Shown: positions 1 to 6,664 of the stretch, piece by piece
Numbering within the stretch: the first letter of the stretch is position 1
Layout: the number at the start of each line of letters is the position of its first letter
Assembly (NCBI GenBank): GCA_937974415.1
Contig: CALJXB010000042.1
Coordinates: 1 to 7,497 of the forward strand
Reading direction: 5' to 3'
Length of the DNA stretch: 7,497 bases
Origin: an uncultured Kiloniellales bacterium
GTDB taxonomy: Bacteria > Pseudomonadota > Alphaproteobacteria > Kiloniellales > JAKSDN01
Position numbers and translations under genes: made by a program
Notes under the pieces: generated by a model
Databases searched by the model: none
Told to the model about the DNA's origin: nothing
Seen by the model: only the letters and a program-made list of their open reading frames with translations

Positions 1-104
1 CGCATGGCGGTGATGCCGGCGCAGAGGGCGAGGAGCGTTAGGCTGTTGGGGATCAGCCGGTTGATCGACTGGGCGCCGAGGCGCCGCCTGGGGCGGCGCG
101 CCAT
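1..104 (-). CDS. pssA: CDP-diacylglycerol-serine O-phosphatidyltransferase (phosphatidylserine synthase), N-terminal fragment
   Basis: Only the first 34 codons are present and the gene continues past the left edge. PssA is an integral membrane CDP-alcohol phosphatidyltransferase that joins serine to CDP-diacylglycerol to make phosphatidylserine. The visible N-terminus has a basic stretch ([10 protein letters not shown]) followed by INRLIPNSLTLLALCAGITA, which is the typical start of the family: 'LIPN..TLLALCAG' leading into the first transmembrane helix. The catalytic CDP-alcohol phosphotransferase motif lies outside the window. Its ATG overlaps the stop codon of psd by one base (TGATG), so the two are almost certainly co-transcribed and translationally coupled. 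The psd product acts directly on the PssA product, which supports the call. The identification rests on the N-terminal pattern and the neighbour, not on the active site. Confidence 0.85.
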   Translation of the reverse strand, partial: MARRPRRRLGAQSINRLIPNSLTLLALCAGITAM

Positions 105-820
105 CAGCGCACCTCGCCGGTTCGCTGCGGCCCTTGGGAGGTCAGGTCGGCAAGTACCGTCTCGCCGCCGATGGCCCGTTGGCCGACCACCACCAGCGGC
201 GCGACGCCGGCTGGCAGGTAGACGTCGACCCTGCTGCCGAAGCGGATCAGGCCGTAGCGCTCGCCGGCTCGCACGCTCTGCCCCGCCTCCAGATTGCAGA
301 CGATGCGGCGCGCCACCAGCCCGGCGATCTGCACCAGGCCGAGGCGCTGACCGGCCGGCGTCTCCAGGCCCACCAACTGGCGCTCGTTCTCGTCGGAGGC
401 CTTGTCCAAGGCCGCGTTGACGAAGGTGCCGGGACGGTAGGCCTGGGCGATCACCCGGCCGTCCACCGGCACGCGGTTGATGTGCACGTCGAATACGTTG
501 AGGAAGATGCTGATGCGCGTCAGCGCCGCTTCGCCCAGCTCGAGCTCCTCGGGCGGCACCGCCTCTGTAATCATCTGCACGCGGCCGTCGGCCGGGCTGA
601 CCACGAGGCCCTCGCCCAATGGCGTCACACGCGGCGGATCGCGGAAGAAGAAGACGCACCACGCCGTCGCCACGAGGCAGATCCAAAACAGCGGCGTCCA
701 GAGAAAGCCGAGGACGACGGCGACCGCGGCGAAGGCGCCGATGAAGGGCCAGCCGGCGCGGTGGATGGGCACGAGCACCGTGTCGAGGGCCGAAGGGCTG
801 CTGTCAGGTCCTGAAGTCAT
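104..820 (-). CDS. psd: Phosphatidylserine decarboxylase proenzyme (short pyruvoyl-dependent form)
   Basis: A 238-aa proenzyme that decarboxylates phosphatidylserine to phosphatidylethanolamine at the inner membrane. Residues about 22-58 form one or two hydrophobic segments ([17 protein letters not shown], then [17 protein letters not shown]) that anchor it. The core follows: FFRDPPR (58-64), SPADGRV (75-81) with the conserved Asp78, and [12 protein letters not shown] (110-121) with the conserved His113. The self-cleavage site lies in RFGSRVD (193-199). By family knowledge the chain breaks between Gly195 and Ser196, and Ser196 becomes the pyruvoyl group of the alpha subunit. The length and the FGSR rather than LGST motif place it in the short class common in alphaproteobacteria. 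The frame stays open upstream to position 1087, but homology-like sequence begins only at this ATG and the upstream part overlaps the LysM gene. No strong Shine-Dalgarno is seen. The pssA start overlaps its stop. Confidence 0.95.
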   Translation of the reverse strand: MTSGPDSSPSALDTVLVPIHRAGWPFIGAFAAVAVVLGFLWTPLFWICLVATAWCVFFFRDPPRVTPLGEGLVVSPADGRVQMITEAVPPEELELGEAALTRISIFLNVFDVHINRVPVDGRVIAQAYRPGTFVNAALDKASDENERQLVGLETPAGQRLGLVQIAGLVARRIVCNLEAGQSVRAGERYGLIRFGSRVDVYLPAGVAPLVVVGQRAIGGETVLADLTSQGPQRTGEVR

Positions 821-855
821 GGCGGGCTCGGCTGTGGCGGCATCTGTCGGGCATG

Positions 856-885
856 GTGATACGCGCGGGCACCGGCAAAGATCAA
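856..885 (-). promoter_or_regulatory. Candidate sigma70-like promoter for psd-pssA
   Basis: On the minus strand a TTGATC hexamer (885-880) is followed after 18 bases by TATCAC (861-856). Each matches the sigma70 consensus at 4 of 6 positions. Transcription would begin near 849, giving a leader of about 30 bases before the psd ATG at 820. The site lies in the 134-base gap between the LysM gene and psd, where a promoter would be needed if psd-pssA is not simply read through from the LysM gene. This is inferred from pattern only; in GC-rich DNA such matches can arise by chance. Confidence 0.35.
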
Positions 886-954
886 GGCGCAGATTTGTCC
901 GCCGCAAGCCGAGTGAGACAACCGGCGGGGCGGTGCCGCGCGAATCGAAAGGTC

Positions 955-2211
955 CTAGTTGGTGCTGGGGACCAGGAAGATCTGGCCGGGGAAGATCATG
1001 TCGGGGTCGACGATCTGGTCGTCGTTGGCCTGAAAAATCACGCTGTATTGGACGCCTTCGCCATAGGTGCGCCGAGCGATGCGCCACAGGCTGTTGCCCG
1101 GTTGGACGATGACGAAGCGGTCCTCGGGGAACCCTCCGGCGAGCTCGGCGCGGGAAAACAACGTCGCCACCCGGGCCAGCACGTCGCCCGAATCGTCGAC
1201 CTGATCGACCCGCAGGCGATGCAAGCCGGATGCAACCGGGGTGTCGGGCGCCAACTGCCAGTGGCCGTTCGCATCGGCGACCACGGTGCCAAGGGGCTTC
1301 TCGTCGAGATAGACGACCACGCGCGCGCCGGGCTGGGCGCGCCCGCTGATTATCACGAAGCCGTCGGCATCGTAGTCCACGGCATTCAGCAGGAGCGCCT
1401 CATCGCGCAGGCCGGCGTCCTCCGGCTGTTGCAGGACCCGGCTGGCGGAAAGCCCCTCCCTCTGGGTCTCGACGGCCAGAGGCTGGGATTCGGCTGCCGC
1501 CACCTGTTCCTCTCCGGCCTCGCCGCTCGCCACCTCGAGGGTCGGTTCGGGCACCGAGACGATCACCAGGGTCTCCGAGAGGTGCTCGCTGCCGTCCGGC
1601 ATGACGGCGCGCAGACCGAGCTGATGGTCGCCGGGGTCCAGGGGGCGCTTCACGATGATCACCCAGGCGCCCGTCTCGTCGGCGGTGATGCGGCCGATTT
1701 CCTCCTCGCCGTCGAGCAAAATCACCAGGCTGCCCGGCTCGGCGCGCCCGGCGATCACCGCATCGCCACTGGGCTCGACCCGCACGATGTCGAAACTGGG
1801 GCCCAAAAGCCCCGAGCCCCCTTCGGGCGGAAGGGCCGCGACCTGGCCTTGCGCCGCGCCGCCCTCCGTGGCTTCGGATCCCGCTTCGCCGCCAGCCGAC
1901 TCTGCCATGGGGACCGCACCTTCCTCGGTCGCCCGGACCACTTCCTGGATGGTGACGTCCTGGGAGCCTTGCGATGCGCCGGCTTCAGGCGATTCGGCTT
2001 GCCCCGCCGCACCCGCCGAGGTCTCGCTCTCGGGGGCCTGGGTCTGGCTCTCCGGGGCCGGCGCGGCGGCCTCGCCCTCGGCTGCGCTCGAGGAGTCGGT
2101 CGCAGCCGCCTGTTCGGCGGGCGTCTCGTCGTCGCCGTCGGTCCAATAGATCGCAGCAAACACCACCGCAGCAAGAACCACGGCGGCGCCTGCCAGCACG
2201 CCGCGTTGCAC
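955..2211 (-). CDS. Membrane-anchored LysM peptidoglycan-binding protein with two Ig-like modules
   Basis: 418 aa from the chosen GTG. Residues about 4-22 are a hydrophobic signal anchor ([19 protein letters not shown]) followed by an acidic stretch. Residues about 25-135 are a low-complexity linker rich in Ala, Glu, Ser, Gly and Pro. Two related Ig-like beta modules follow, at about 140-220 ([17 protein letters not shown]) and 275-353 ([18 protein letters not shown]), each with the 'G.A.PG..V...D' core. The LysM domain closes the protein at about 364-415 ([19 protein letters not shown], ending PGQIFLVP). It is therefore likely held in the inner membrane and reaches into the periplasm to bind peptidoglycan; no catalytic domain is visible. 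The start is decided by GGGGAGGAA (2227-2219), a strong Shine-Dalgarno seven bases before the GTG at 2211. An in-frame GTG at 2259 would add 16 residues but has no such site. No in-frame ATG exists at the N-terminus. The precise role is not established. Confidence 0.88.
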   Translation of the reverse strand: MQRGVLAGAAVVLAAVVFAAIYWTDGDDETPAEQAAATDSSSAAEGEAAAPAPESQTQAPESETSAGAAGQAESPEAGASQGSQDVTIQEVVRATEEGAVPMAESAGGEAGSEATEGGAAQGQVAALPPEGGSGLLGPSFDIVRVEPSGDAVIAGRAEPGSLVILLDGEEEIGRITADETGAWVIIVKRPLDPGDHQLGLRAVMPDGSEHLSETLVIVSVPEPTLEVASGEAGEEQVAAAESQPLAVETQREGLSASRVLQQPEDAGLRDEALLLNAVDYDADGFVIISGRAQPGARVVVYLDEKPLGTVVADANGHWQLAPDTPVASGLHRLRVDQVDDSGDVLARVATLFSRAELAGGFPEDRFVIVQPGNSLWRIARRTYGEGVQYSVIFQANDDQIVDPDMIFPGQIFLVPSTN

Positions 2212-2218
2212 GCTTGGG

Positions 2219-2227
2219 TTCCTCCCC
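2219..2227 (-). promoter_or_regulatory. Strong ribosome binding site deciding the LysM gene start
   Basis: GGGGAGGAA on the minus strand, seven bases upstream of GTG at 2211-2209, is the best Shine-Dalgarno match I found in the window. It favours this GTG over the in-frame GTG at 2259. The resulting protein begins directly at the hydrophobic anchor, which also fits. Confidence 0.65.
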
Positions 2228-2283
2228 AGGCTGCCGCGAAGCAATTCCGCGGATACCACCCCGAAAATCGTTCGGTCTTCAGC

Positions 2284-2313
2284 GTAATATGACTGACACG
2301 AAGGCGCAATAAA
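2284..2313 (-). promoter_or_regulatory. Weak candidate promoter for the LysM gene
   Basis: An AT-rich patch in otherwise GC-rich intergenic DNA contains TATTAC (2289-2284; 4 of 6 to the -10 consensus). It is preceded after 18 bases by TTTATT (2313-2308; 3 of 6 to the -35 consensus). Transcription would start near 2277 and give a leader of about 65 bases to the preferred GTG at 2211. The local base composition and the position between divergent genes are the main support; the -35 match is poor. Confidence 0.22.
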
Positions 2314-2339
2314 GCCGTCGGGCCCCGGCCGTCGGCGCC

Positions 2340-2360
2340 AGAGACCGGCTGGGCTCTTTT
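2340..2360 (+). terminator. Terminator- or attenuator-like hairpin with short T run in the LOG gene leader region
   Basis: AGAGACC (2340-2346) and GGGCTCT (2351-2357) can pair around a GGCT loop with one A-G mismatch. The last T of the 3' arm begins a run of four T residues. The stem is short and the T run is brief, and no plus-strand gene lies upstream for it to terminate. It could be a leader element of the LOG transcript if that transcript begins upstream, or chance. Confidence 0.2.
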
Positions 2361-2379
2361 CTTGCGGCCCGGAATGGGT

Positions 2380-2402
2380 TACGAGCGGGTCTGACGCTCG
2401 TA
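2380..2402. repeat. Perfect 8-bp inverted repeat, candidate operator upstream of the LOG gene
   Basis: TACGAGCG (2380-2387) and CGCTCGTA (2395-2402) are exact reverse complements separated by seven bases. The dyad ends 38 bases before the LOG-family ATG and has a centre-to-centre half-site distance of 15 bases. There is no T run after it, so a terminator is unlikely. Its size and placement resemble a binding site for a dimeric repressor or activator. No regulator gene is adjacent, so the protein that would bind it cannot be named. Confidence 0.35.
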
Positions 2403-2440
2403 CGTCCGGTTTCGCTTCAAGACAGGGATACGCGCAAAAA

Positions 2441-3025
2441 ATGGCAAGAATTTCATCGCTTTGCGTCTATTGTGGCTCGTCCGACCGGGGCAACGACCGG
2501 CACCGGGACTGGGCCGGCCAGTTGGGGCGCGAGGCCGCGGAACGGGGAATCCGTATCGTCTTCGGCGGCGGCCACGTGGGCTTGATGGGCGTGGTGGCCG
2601 ACGCGGCGCTGGCCGCGGGGGGCGAGGCGATCGGGGTGATCCCGGAGCACCTGCAGGCGCGCGAAGTCGGCCATGGCGGCCTTACCCGCCTGGAAGTGGT
2701 CGCGTCCATGCACGAGCGCAAGGCCCGCATGTGCGCCCTGGCCGACGCCTTCTGCGTCCTGCCGGGCGGCCTGGGAACCCTGGACGAGACCTTCGAGATC
2801 GTCACCTGGAAGCAGCTCCGCCTTCACGACAAGCCCATCGTGCTGCTCGACCAGGCGGGCTTTTGGCAGCCGCTCCTCGAGCTGGTGCGCCACCAGGTGG
2901 CCGAGGGCTACGTCCGCCCCGAGCACGCCCGGCTGTTCGACGTGGCCGAGAGCGTCGCGGCGGTCTTCGAGACCATCGCCGCCGCGCCGGAGCCCTGCGC
3001 CCCGGAGCGCCAGGCCCGGCTCTAG
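2441..3025 (+). CDS. LOG-family (TIGR00730) nucleotide 5'-monophosphate phosphoribohydrolase, Rossmann fold
   Basis: 194 aa, the usual size for this family. The N-terminus (SLCVYCGSSDR, 6-16) is the first strand and loop of the lysine-decarboxylase-like Rossmann fold. FGGGHVGLMG spans 41-50. MHERKA (90-95) carries the conserved Arg93. PGGLGTLDE (108-116) is the PGGxGTxxE signature, with Glu116 the expected catalytic acid. Family members remove ribose-5-phosphate from N6-modified AMP (making free cytokinins) or from AMP and related nucleotides; the true bacterial substrate is often unknown, and 'lysine decarboxylase' labels for this family are wrong. The ATG at 2441 is preceded by AGGGA (2424-2428), a rather distant, weak ribosome site. 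It is divergent from the LysM gene and stands alone on its strand until the cyclase gene 233 bases later. The last dozen residues (Pro/Glu/Ala-rich) are outside the conserved fold. Confidence 0.93.
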   Translation: MARISSLCVYCGSSDRGNDRHRDWAGQLGREAAERGIRIVFGGGHVGLMGVVADAALAAGGEAIGVIPEHLQAREVGHGGLTRLEVVASMHERKARMCALADAFCVLPGGLGTLDETFEIVTWKQLRLHDKPIVLLDQAGFWQPLLELVRHQVAEGYVRPEHARLFDVAESVAAVFETIAAAPEPCAPERQARL

Positions 3026-3258
3026 CCGCCGGTTTCGCGAGCGACCCGGTTGCGGAGGCTCTCGAACCGAAGACCTGAACCGGATCCGAAGGTCCGGCCG
3101 TGAGGGCGCAGCGGACTCGATTGCCTAGCTCTCGGAGCGTTTCCCTGTAGCCGCGAGCCGATGTGCCTCGGCCCGGACGGCCGCAAAAACGACGGCTCGC
3201 ATCGACCCTCACGGGAAGCGTCGAATTCCACCCGGTGCATGTTATCTTCAGCAGCGTG
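3026..3258. other. Intergenic region between the LOG gene and the cyclase gene
   Basis: I see no convincing gene in these 233 bases. There is an imperfect hairpin at 3080-3097: CCGGA pairs with TCCGG, then CC with GG around a GAA loop, with one bulged T. It lacks a T run and is a doubtful terminator. The cyclase frame stays open upstream to a GTG at 3163, but the extra 32 codons lack domain character. Just before the preferred cyclase ATG, TATCTT (3243-3248) resembles a -10 box, with TCGAAT (3221-3226) a poor -35 sixteen bases earlier. Confidence 0.5.
3243..3248 (+). promoter_or_regulatory. Weak -10-like element directly upstream of the cyclase gene
   Basis: TATCTT matches the -10 consensus at 4 of 6 positions. 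If used, transcription would begin around 3255-3259, at or a few bases before the ATG at 3259, implying a leaderless or nearly leaderless message. This would agree with the absence of any Shine-Dalgarno before that ATG. The candidate -35 (TCGAAT, 3221-3226) matches only 3 of 6. Confidence 0.2.
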
Positions 3259-6200
3259 ATGAGCGTGTTCCGGGCATGGCTGGACCAACACGGGGTCGGC
3301 AAATACGCCGAGCTGTTCGCCGAGAACGACATCGGCCTCGACGTGTTGCCCGACCTGACCGACGCCGATCTAGAAAAGCTCGGCGTTTCGCTTGGCGATC
3401 GCCGCCGGATCCTGAAGGCGGCGGCAAGCCGGGAAATCTCCGCGATAGCGTCCGGGCCTGCGGCGACTCCGCGCGCCGACACACGGGAGGCCGAACGTCG
3501 CCAACTCACGGTTATGTTCTGCGACCTGGTCGGTTCGACGGAGCTCTCGACGAAGCTCGACGCCGAGGATTTCCGCGACGTGATCAAGGCGTTCCAGGAC
3601 GCCTGCACGGAGGTCGTCGCGCGCTCCGACGGCCACGTCGCCAAATCCCTGGGCGACGGGCTCCTGGTCTACTTCGGCTACCCCCTGGCGCACGAGGACG
3701 ACGCCGCGCGGGCGGTGCACGCGGGGCTCGGCATCGTCGAAGCCGTGACCGCGCTCGAGCCCAGACCCGGCGTATTCCTCGCGACGCGCATTGGGATTGC
3801 GACCGGACCCGTGGTGGCCGGCGATCTGGTCGGCGAGCGCATCAGCGACGAGCGGGCGGTCCTCGGCGACATCCCCAACCTGGCGGCGCGACTGCAAGGG
3901 GCTGCCGAGCCCAATTGCGTGATGGTCAGCGACACCACACGCCGGCTGACCGGTGCCATGTTCGCATACAGCGACCTCGGCCACCGCCGCCTCAAAGGCA
4001 TCGCCGAGCCGGTTCCGCTCTGTAGAGCGGTCTCCGAACGCGCGCTGGAAAGCCGGTTCGAGGCGCACCATGAGCTGCTCACCGAGTTCGTGGGGCGCCA
4101 GCATGAGTTCGGGCTATTGCTCGACCGCTGGGAGCGGGCCAAGGGCCGCGAGGGGCAGGTGGTTCTGCTCTCCGGCGAAGCGGGCATCGGCAAGTCCCGC
4201 ATCGCGCACATGCTGCATCGGCGGCTCGAAGGCGAGCCTTACCTCGACCTGCGCTACCAGTGCTCGCCGCGCCACACCAACAGCGCCCTCCACCCAGTCA
4301 TCCGCCAGCTCGAGCTCGCGGCAAGCTTCATGCCCGACGACACCGCCGAGCAGCGGCTCGATAAGCTGGAGGCCCTGCTCGGACAGTCGAACGGGGACAT
4401 CGTCGAGGCAATGCCGCTGTTCGCCGCGCTCCTGTCGGTCCCGATCGGCGATCGTTATCCCGTCCTCGACGCGACGCCGCAGCAGCAGATGGAGAAGACG
4501 CTGACGGCCCTCACGGAGCGGCTCGTCGGCCTCAGCGCGAAAGAGACCGTCCTCCTCCTGTTCGAGGACGCGCACTGGATCGACCCGACGACAGAGGAAC
4601 TCATGGAGCTGATCGTCGAGCGGGTCCGGGACCTGCCCGTGCTGGTGGTGATGACCTACCGGCCCGACTTCTCGCCGCCGTGGCAGACGGACAGCCACGT
4701 CACGGCCCTGACGCTCAACCGCCTGACGAGCCGACAAAGCGCGGCGATGGTGGCGGCGGTCACCTCGGGCCGGGCGCTGCCGGCGCAAGTGTTGGACCGC
4801 ATCGTTGCGAAGTCGGACGGCGTGCCTCTGTTCGTCGAAGAACTCACGAGATCGGTTCTGGAAGCCGATTTCCTCACCGAGGGCGCGGACGGTTACGTCC
4901 TTACCGCTTCGCTCCCAGAGCTGGCGATTCCCGCCACCGTGCAGGACGCGCTCACGGCACGGCTCGACCGGCTCGAGACGGCCAAAGAAACAGCGCAGAT
5001 CGGCGCCGCGATCGGCCGCGAATTCTCACACGAGCTCATGGCCGCCGTAACCCCGCTGCCCGGGACCGAGCTGCAGGTCGCGCTTGATCGGCTATTCCAA
5101 TCCGGCCTGATCTTTCGTCGAGGATCGCCGCCGAACCCGACCTACATTTTCAAGCACGCCCTGGTGCGAGACGCCGCTTACCACAGTCTCTTGAGGAGCA
5201 AATGCCAACAGACTCACCGTAAAATCGCCCAAGCGCTGGAAGGGAGATTTCCGCAGGCCGCCGAAACCCAACCGGAGCTCGTCGCCCATCATTTCACGGA
5301 GGCGGGCCTCGCGGACCAGGCCGTTTCCTATTGGTACCGGGCCGGCCGCCGGGCCGCCGGGCGCTCGGCCAACCGAGAAGCGGTCGGCCATCTGACCAAG
5401 GGCCTGGATGTTCTGCAGAAGACCTCGGACACACCGGATAGAAGGCGCCAAGAGCTGGCGCTTCGGATAGCGTTGGGCCCCCCGCTTCAGGCCGTCAAAG
5501 GGCAAGCGGCGCAGGAGACGGCGGAGGCCTTTCGTCGCGCGCGCGAGCTGTGCGAGCAACTGGGCGAAGTCACGCAGCTTTCGACGGCTCTGCACGGTTT
5601 GCATGCGTGCCACATCGTGCGCGGCGAACTGCGTCCCGCGATGGATCTTGCGGAAGAGTGTTACCGAATCGCCCGGCACGAAGAGGACGGGGCGCTTCTT
5701 GCGGCGGCGCTTTTCGAATTGGGATGCGTGGAATTCCACTTCGCGAAGCTGACCTCCGCTCGGGAGCACTTCGAGAAGGCCGTGCAGTACCATGACCCAT
5801 CGCCAAGCGCACCGAGCGTCTTGCCGGCAGGCGTCGACCTTGGCGTTTTCGCCAAGTGCTACCTATCGCACGTCGTTTGGTTCCTCGGCTATCCGCAGCG
5901 CGCCGTGGAATTGAGTCGGGCGGCGGCCAGCGATGTGACCGGGTCGGCGCACTTCTTCAGCGAGGCGCTCGCGGCAGCCTATACCGCCATGCTGATGCAG
6001 TTTCTCGGCGATGCGAGCGCAGCGAAACAGCAGGCGGAGGCGGCGATCGCTTTGTGCAGGGAGCACAAGTTTCCCTACTACCTGGCGTGGGCAAGGATGA
6101 TTCGGGGCTGGGCGCTGGCTCGCGAGCGGCAGGAGGGCGAGGGCATCATGGAAATGCGCGAGGGGCTGGCTGCGCTGCTCGCGACGGACGCGGGACTAAG

Positions 6201-6600
6201 ACGGCCCTACTATCTGGGCATTCTCGCCGAGACCCTTGGGGCGGCCGGGCAAATCGAGGAAGCGTGCGACTTGGCCGCGAGCGCGTTCGCCACAGCGGCG
6301 GAACATGGGGAACAATTCTTCAGCGCGGAGCTTCATCGGATCGAAGGAGAGCTCCTAGCCGCACGCTCGGAACCGGAGGCAAGCGAATCTGCCTTTAGTC
6401 GGGCGCTCGCGATTGCGCGCGCCCAGAAGGCAAGGGCGATCGAATTGCGCGCGGCAACAGGCCTCGCCCGCCTATGGCACGATCTGGGGCGGACCGAGGA
6501 AGCCCGCGACCTGCTCCCCCCCGTCTACGGCTGGTTCACAGAGGGTTTCGATCGGCTGGACATGAAGAACGCGAAAGCACTGCTCGACAAGCTGGCTTGA
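3259..6600 (+). CDS. SAM domain - class III nucleotide cyclase - STAND ATPase - TPR fusion protein
   Basis: 1113 aa from ATG 3259, where the SAM domain begins (FRAWLDQHGVGKYAELF; 1-55). A GTG at 3163 would add 32 uncharacteristic residues. Residues about 80-258 form a class III adenylate/guanylate cyclase domain: FCDLVGST with metal-binding Asp89, KSLGDG with Lys129 and second metal-binding Asp133, and GDIPNLAARLQ with Asn207 and Arg211, the expected transition-state residues. Thus the catalytic set looks intact, although the position that normally fixes adenine (Asp or Thr, seven before the Asn) is Ala200. FVGR (277-280) opens a STAND/AAA_16-type ATPase with Walker A GEAGIGKS (306-313), Walker B LLLFEDAHW (432-440), a TYRPDF segment (466-471) and DGVPLFVEEL (520-529). 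A winged-helix-like region follows, ending near FKHALVRDAAYHSLL (631-645). From about 675 to the end are helical TPR-like repeats. No membrane segment is visible, so it is likely cytosolic. By analogy with MalT-like STAND proteins, the TPR part may sense a ligand or partner, with ATP-driven assembly controlling cyclase output. Such fusions are known in alphaproteobacteria; the signal and product are inferred. Confidence 0.93.
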   Translation: MSVFRAWLDQHGVGKYAELFAENDIGLDVLPDLTDADLEKLGVSLGDRRRILKAAASREISAIASGPAATPRADTREAERRQLTVMFCDLVGSTELSTKLDAEDFRDVIKAFQDACTEVVARSDGHVAKSLGDGLLVYFGYPLAHEDDAARAVHAGLGIVEAVTALEPRPGVFLATRIGIATGPVVAGDLVGERISDERAVLGDIPNLAARLQGAAEPNCVMVSDTTRRLTGAMFAYSDLGHRRLKGIAEPVPLCRAVSERALESRFEAHHELLTEFVGRQHEFGLLLDRWERAKGREGQVVLLSGEAGIGKSRIAHMLHRRLEGEPYLDLRYQCSPRHTNSALHPVIRQLELAASFMPDDTAEQRLDKLEALLGQSNGDIVEAMPLFAALLSVPIGDRYPVLDATPQQQMEKTLTALTERLVGLSAKETVLLLFEDAHWIDPTTEELMELIVERVRDLPVLVVMTYRPDFSPPWQTDSHVTALTLNRLTSRQSAAMVAAVTSGRALPAQVLDRIVAKSDGVPLFVEELTRSVLEADFLTEGADGYVLTASLPELAIPATVQDALTARLDRLETAKETAQIGAAIGREFSHELMAAVTPLPGTELQVALDRLFQSGLIFRRGSPPNPTYIFKHALVRDAAYHSLLRSKCQQTHRKIAQALEGRFPQAAETQPELVAHHFTEAGLADQAVSYWYRAGRRAAGRSANREAVGHLTKGLDVLQKTSDTPDRRRQELALRIALGPPLQAVKGQAAQETAEAFRRARELCEQLGEVTQLSTALHGLHACHIVRGELRPAMDLAEECYRIARHEEDGALLAAALFELGCVEFHFAKLTSAREHFEKAVQYHDPSPSAPSVLPAGVDLGVFAKCYLSHVVWFLGYPQRAVELSRAAASDVTGSAHFFSEALAAAYTAMLMQFLGDASAAKQQAEAAIALCREHKFPYYLAWARMIRGWALARERQEGEGIMEMREGLAALLATDAGLRRPYYLGILAETLGAAGQIEEACDLAASAFATAAEHGEQFFSAELHRIEGELLAARSEPEASESAFSRALAIARAQKARAIELRAATGLARLWHDLGRTEEARDLLPPVYGWFTEGFDRLDMKNAKALLDKLA

Positions 6601-6622
6601 ACGACGTTGCGCTATCGGCATC

Positions 6623-6636
6623 GGCCGCTTACGGCC
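6623..6636. terminator. GC-rich hairpin between convergent genes, possible weak bidirectional terminator
   Basis: GGCCG (6623-6627) and CGGCC (6632-6636) are perfect complements around a CTTA loop. The hairpin lies in the 64-base space between the stop codon of the cyclase gene and that of the convergent DUF2127 gene, where termination for both strands would be expected. There is no T run on either side and the stem is only five pairs, so Rho-independent activity is doubtful. Confidence 0.28.
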
Positions 6637-6664
6637 ATCCTAGAGCGGGAGCGGATATCGTGCC

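Noticed and set aside
821..1087. Upstream extension of the psd frame
   Set aside because: The extra residues are Arg/Pro-rich, overlap the LysM coding region, and have no family similarity; psd homology-like sequence begins at the ATG at 820.
853..2292. Long plus-strand open frame opposite the LysM gene
   Set aside because: It is a GC-rich antisense shadow: Arg/Gly/His-rich translation without recognisable domains, while the minus-strand frame has a clear anchor, Ig-like modules and LysM.
3030..3100. tRNA-like segment (minus strand has a GGTTCGAGA resembling a T loop)
   Set aside because: The five bases on each side of the loop do not pair, and no acceptor, D or anticodon stems can be drawn around it.
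3163..3258. GTG start at 3163 for the cyclase gene
   Set aside because: No good ribosome site, and the added 32 residues lack domain character; the SAM domain begins immediately after ATG 3259, as usual for the family.
3370..5793. Several minus-strand open frames of 170-245 codons inside the cyclase gene
   Set aside because: They are antisense shadows of a 1113-codon gene with recognised domains throughout; none shows a domain or ribosome site.
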